In this document: positions 5,226 through 5,567 of the stretch, one piece after another
Numbering within the stretch: position 1 is the stretch's first letter
How the letters are laid out: every line of letters begins with the position of its first letter
Notes under the pieces: generated by a model
What the model saw: the letters and a program-made list of their open reading frames with translations, nothing else
The model's database searches: none
Told to the model about the DNA's origin: nothing
Translations under genes and position numbers: made by a program
Assembly: GCA_947278105.1 (NCBI GenBank)
Contig: CAMYOR010000071.1
Location: forward strand, 1-5,567
Length of the DNA: 5,567 nt
Source of the DNA: an uncultured Tissierellia bacterium
Lineage (GTDB): Bacteria; Bacillota; Clostridia; Tissierellales; Peptoniphilaceae
Reading direction: 5' to 3'

Positions 5226-5567
5226 TTATTCGGTTTCAGGGCTTCCAAAAATTGCCTGGACAAATTCCTCCGGGTTAAAGGGTCTTAAATCATCAACCCC
5301 TTCCCCCACCCCAATCCACTGGACAGGGATCTGGCACTCTTTCTGGAGGGGAAAAATCACGCCCCCTTTTGCTGTTCCATCCAGTTTGGTGAGGATCAGA
5401 CCAGTAATATTGGTCACCTCATTAAAGGCCTTTGCCTGAAGAATAGCATTTTGTCCGGTGCTTGCGTCCAAAACCAAAAGGGTTTCGTGGGAAGCCCCTG
5501 CAAATTCTCTTTCGATAATCCGGTTAATTTTTGCTAGCTCCTGCATTAGGTTCTTTTTGTTATGAAG
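5226..5567 (-). CDS. ftsY: SRP receptor GTPase FtsY, C-terminal part (starts beyond the window)
   Basis: The last 113 codons and the TAA stop are visible; the frame is open to the right edge, so the gene starts outside. FtsY docks the Ffh-ribosome complex at the membrane and the two GTPases activate each other. The visible part opens with LHNKKNLMQEL, a typical FtsY stretch after the DTAGR motif. It continues with LLVLDASTGQNA (residues 25-36 of the fragment), G4 TKLDGTAKGG, GVGE, and the closing DLRPFNPEEFVQAIFG. FtsY is preferred over a second Ffh because the protein ends right after the G domain with no M domain. The first in-frame ATG at 5546 is internal, not a start. A strong terminator separates it from ylxM-ffh, so the receptor and SRP are in different transcription units here. 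Confidence 0.97.
   Translation of the reverse strand, partial: LHNKKNLMQELAKINRIIEREFAGASHETLLVLDASTGQNAILQAKAFNEVTNITGLILTKLDGTAKGGVIFPLQKECQIPVQWIGVGEGVDDLRPFNPEEFVQAIFGSPETE

Noticed and set aside
5219..5227. AAAGGAG Shine-Dalgarno-like motif straddling the end of ftsY
   Set aside because: No start codon follows at usable distance before the terminator. It is probably chance or a remnant of a former junction.

Overview
This window is a housekeeping translation and protein-targeting cluster, with every gene on the minus strand. Read in transcription order (right to left) it is ftsY (3' part) | terminator and promoter | ylxM - ffh - rpsP - khpA - rimM - trmD - rplS | hairpin | rbgA - rnhB (5' part). 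This is the conserved Bacillota order known from Bacillus subtilis (ftsY-ylxM-ffh-rpsP-ylqC-ylqD-rimM-trmD-rplS-rbgA-rnhB), but ylqD is absent. The gene order, the presence of YlxM and RbgA, the strong AGGAGG ribosome binding sites and the moderate GC content (by eye) point to a low-to-mid GC Gram-positive bacterium. A clostridial lineage is my best guess; I cannot name the genus.

Right end (5092-5567): the last 113 codons of ftsY, the SRP receptor GTPase, end at a TAA. A near-ideal 17-bp intrinsic terminator follows. The downstream arm of its stem contains a consensus -35 box (TTGACA), which lies 17 bp from TATTAT. The ftsY terminator and the promoter for the next operon therefore share DNA. 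A leader of roughly 57 nt leads to ylxM.

Middle (1046-5091): ylxM (an HTH protein associated with SRP) and ffh (SRP GTPase) overlap by 8 nt. rpsP (bS16) follows and carries an unusually long Ala/Glu-rich tail. Next come a small KH-domain RNA-binding protein (khpA), the 30S maturation factor rimM, the tRNA m1G37 methyltransferase trmD and rplS (bL19). The genes are packed tightly: they overlap by 8-11 nt, are separated by about 13 nt or less, or have the stop codon of one gene inside the Shine-Dalgarno of the next.

Left end (1-1045): a 14-bp hairpin with a short T-rich run separates rplS from rbgA (50S assembly GTPase). rbgA overlaps rnhB (RNase HII) by 4 nt (ATGA), and rnhB runs off the window.

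The genes cover co-translational membrane targeting (FtsY, Ffh, YlxM), ribosomal proteins of both subunits (bS16, bL19), assembly factors for both subunits (RimM, RbgA), tRNA modification (TrmD), RNA binding (KhpA) and RNA:DNA hybrid removal (RNase HII). I see no mobile element, CRISPR array, tRNA, rRNA or undescribed system. The noteworthy points are regulatory layout and family variants. No gap between genes exceeds about 135 bases.
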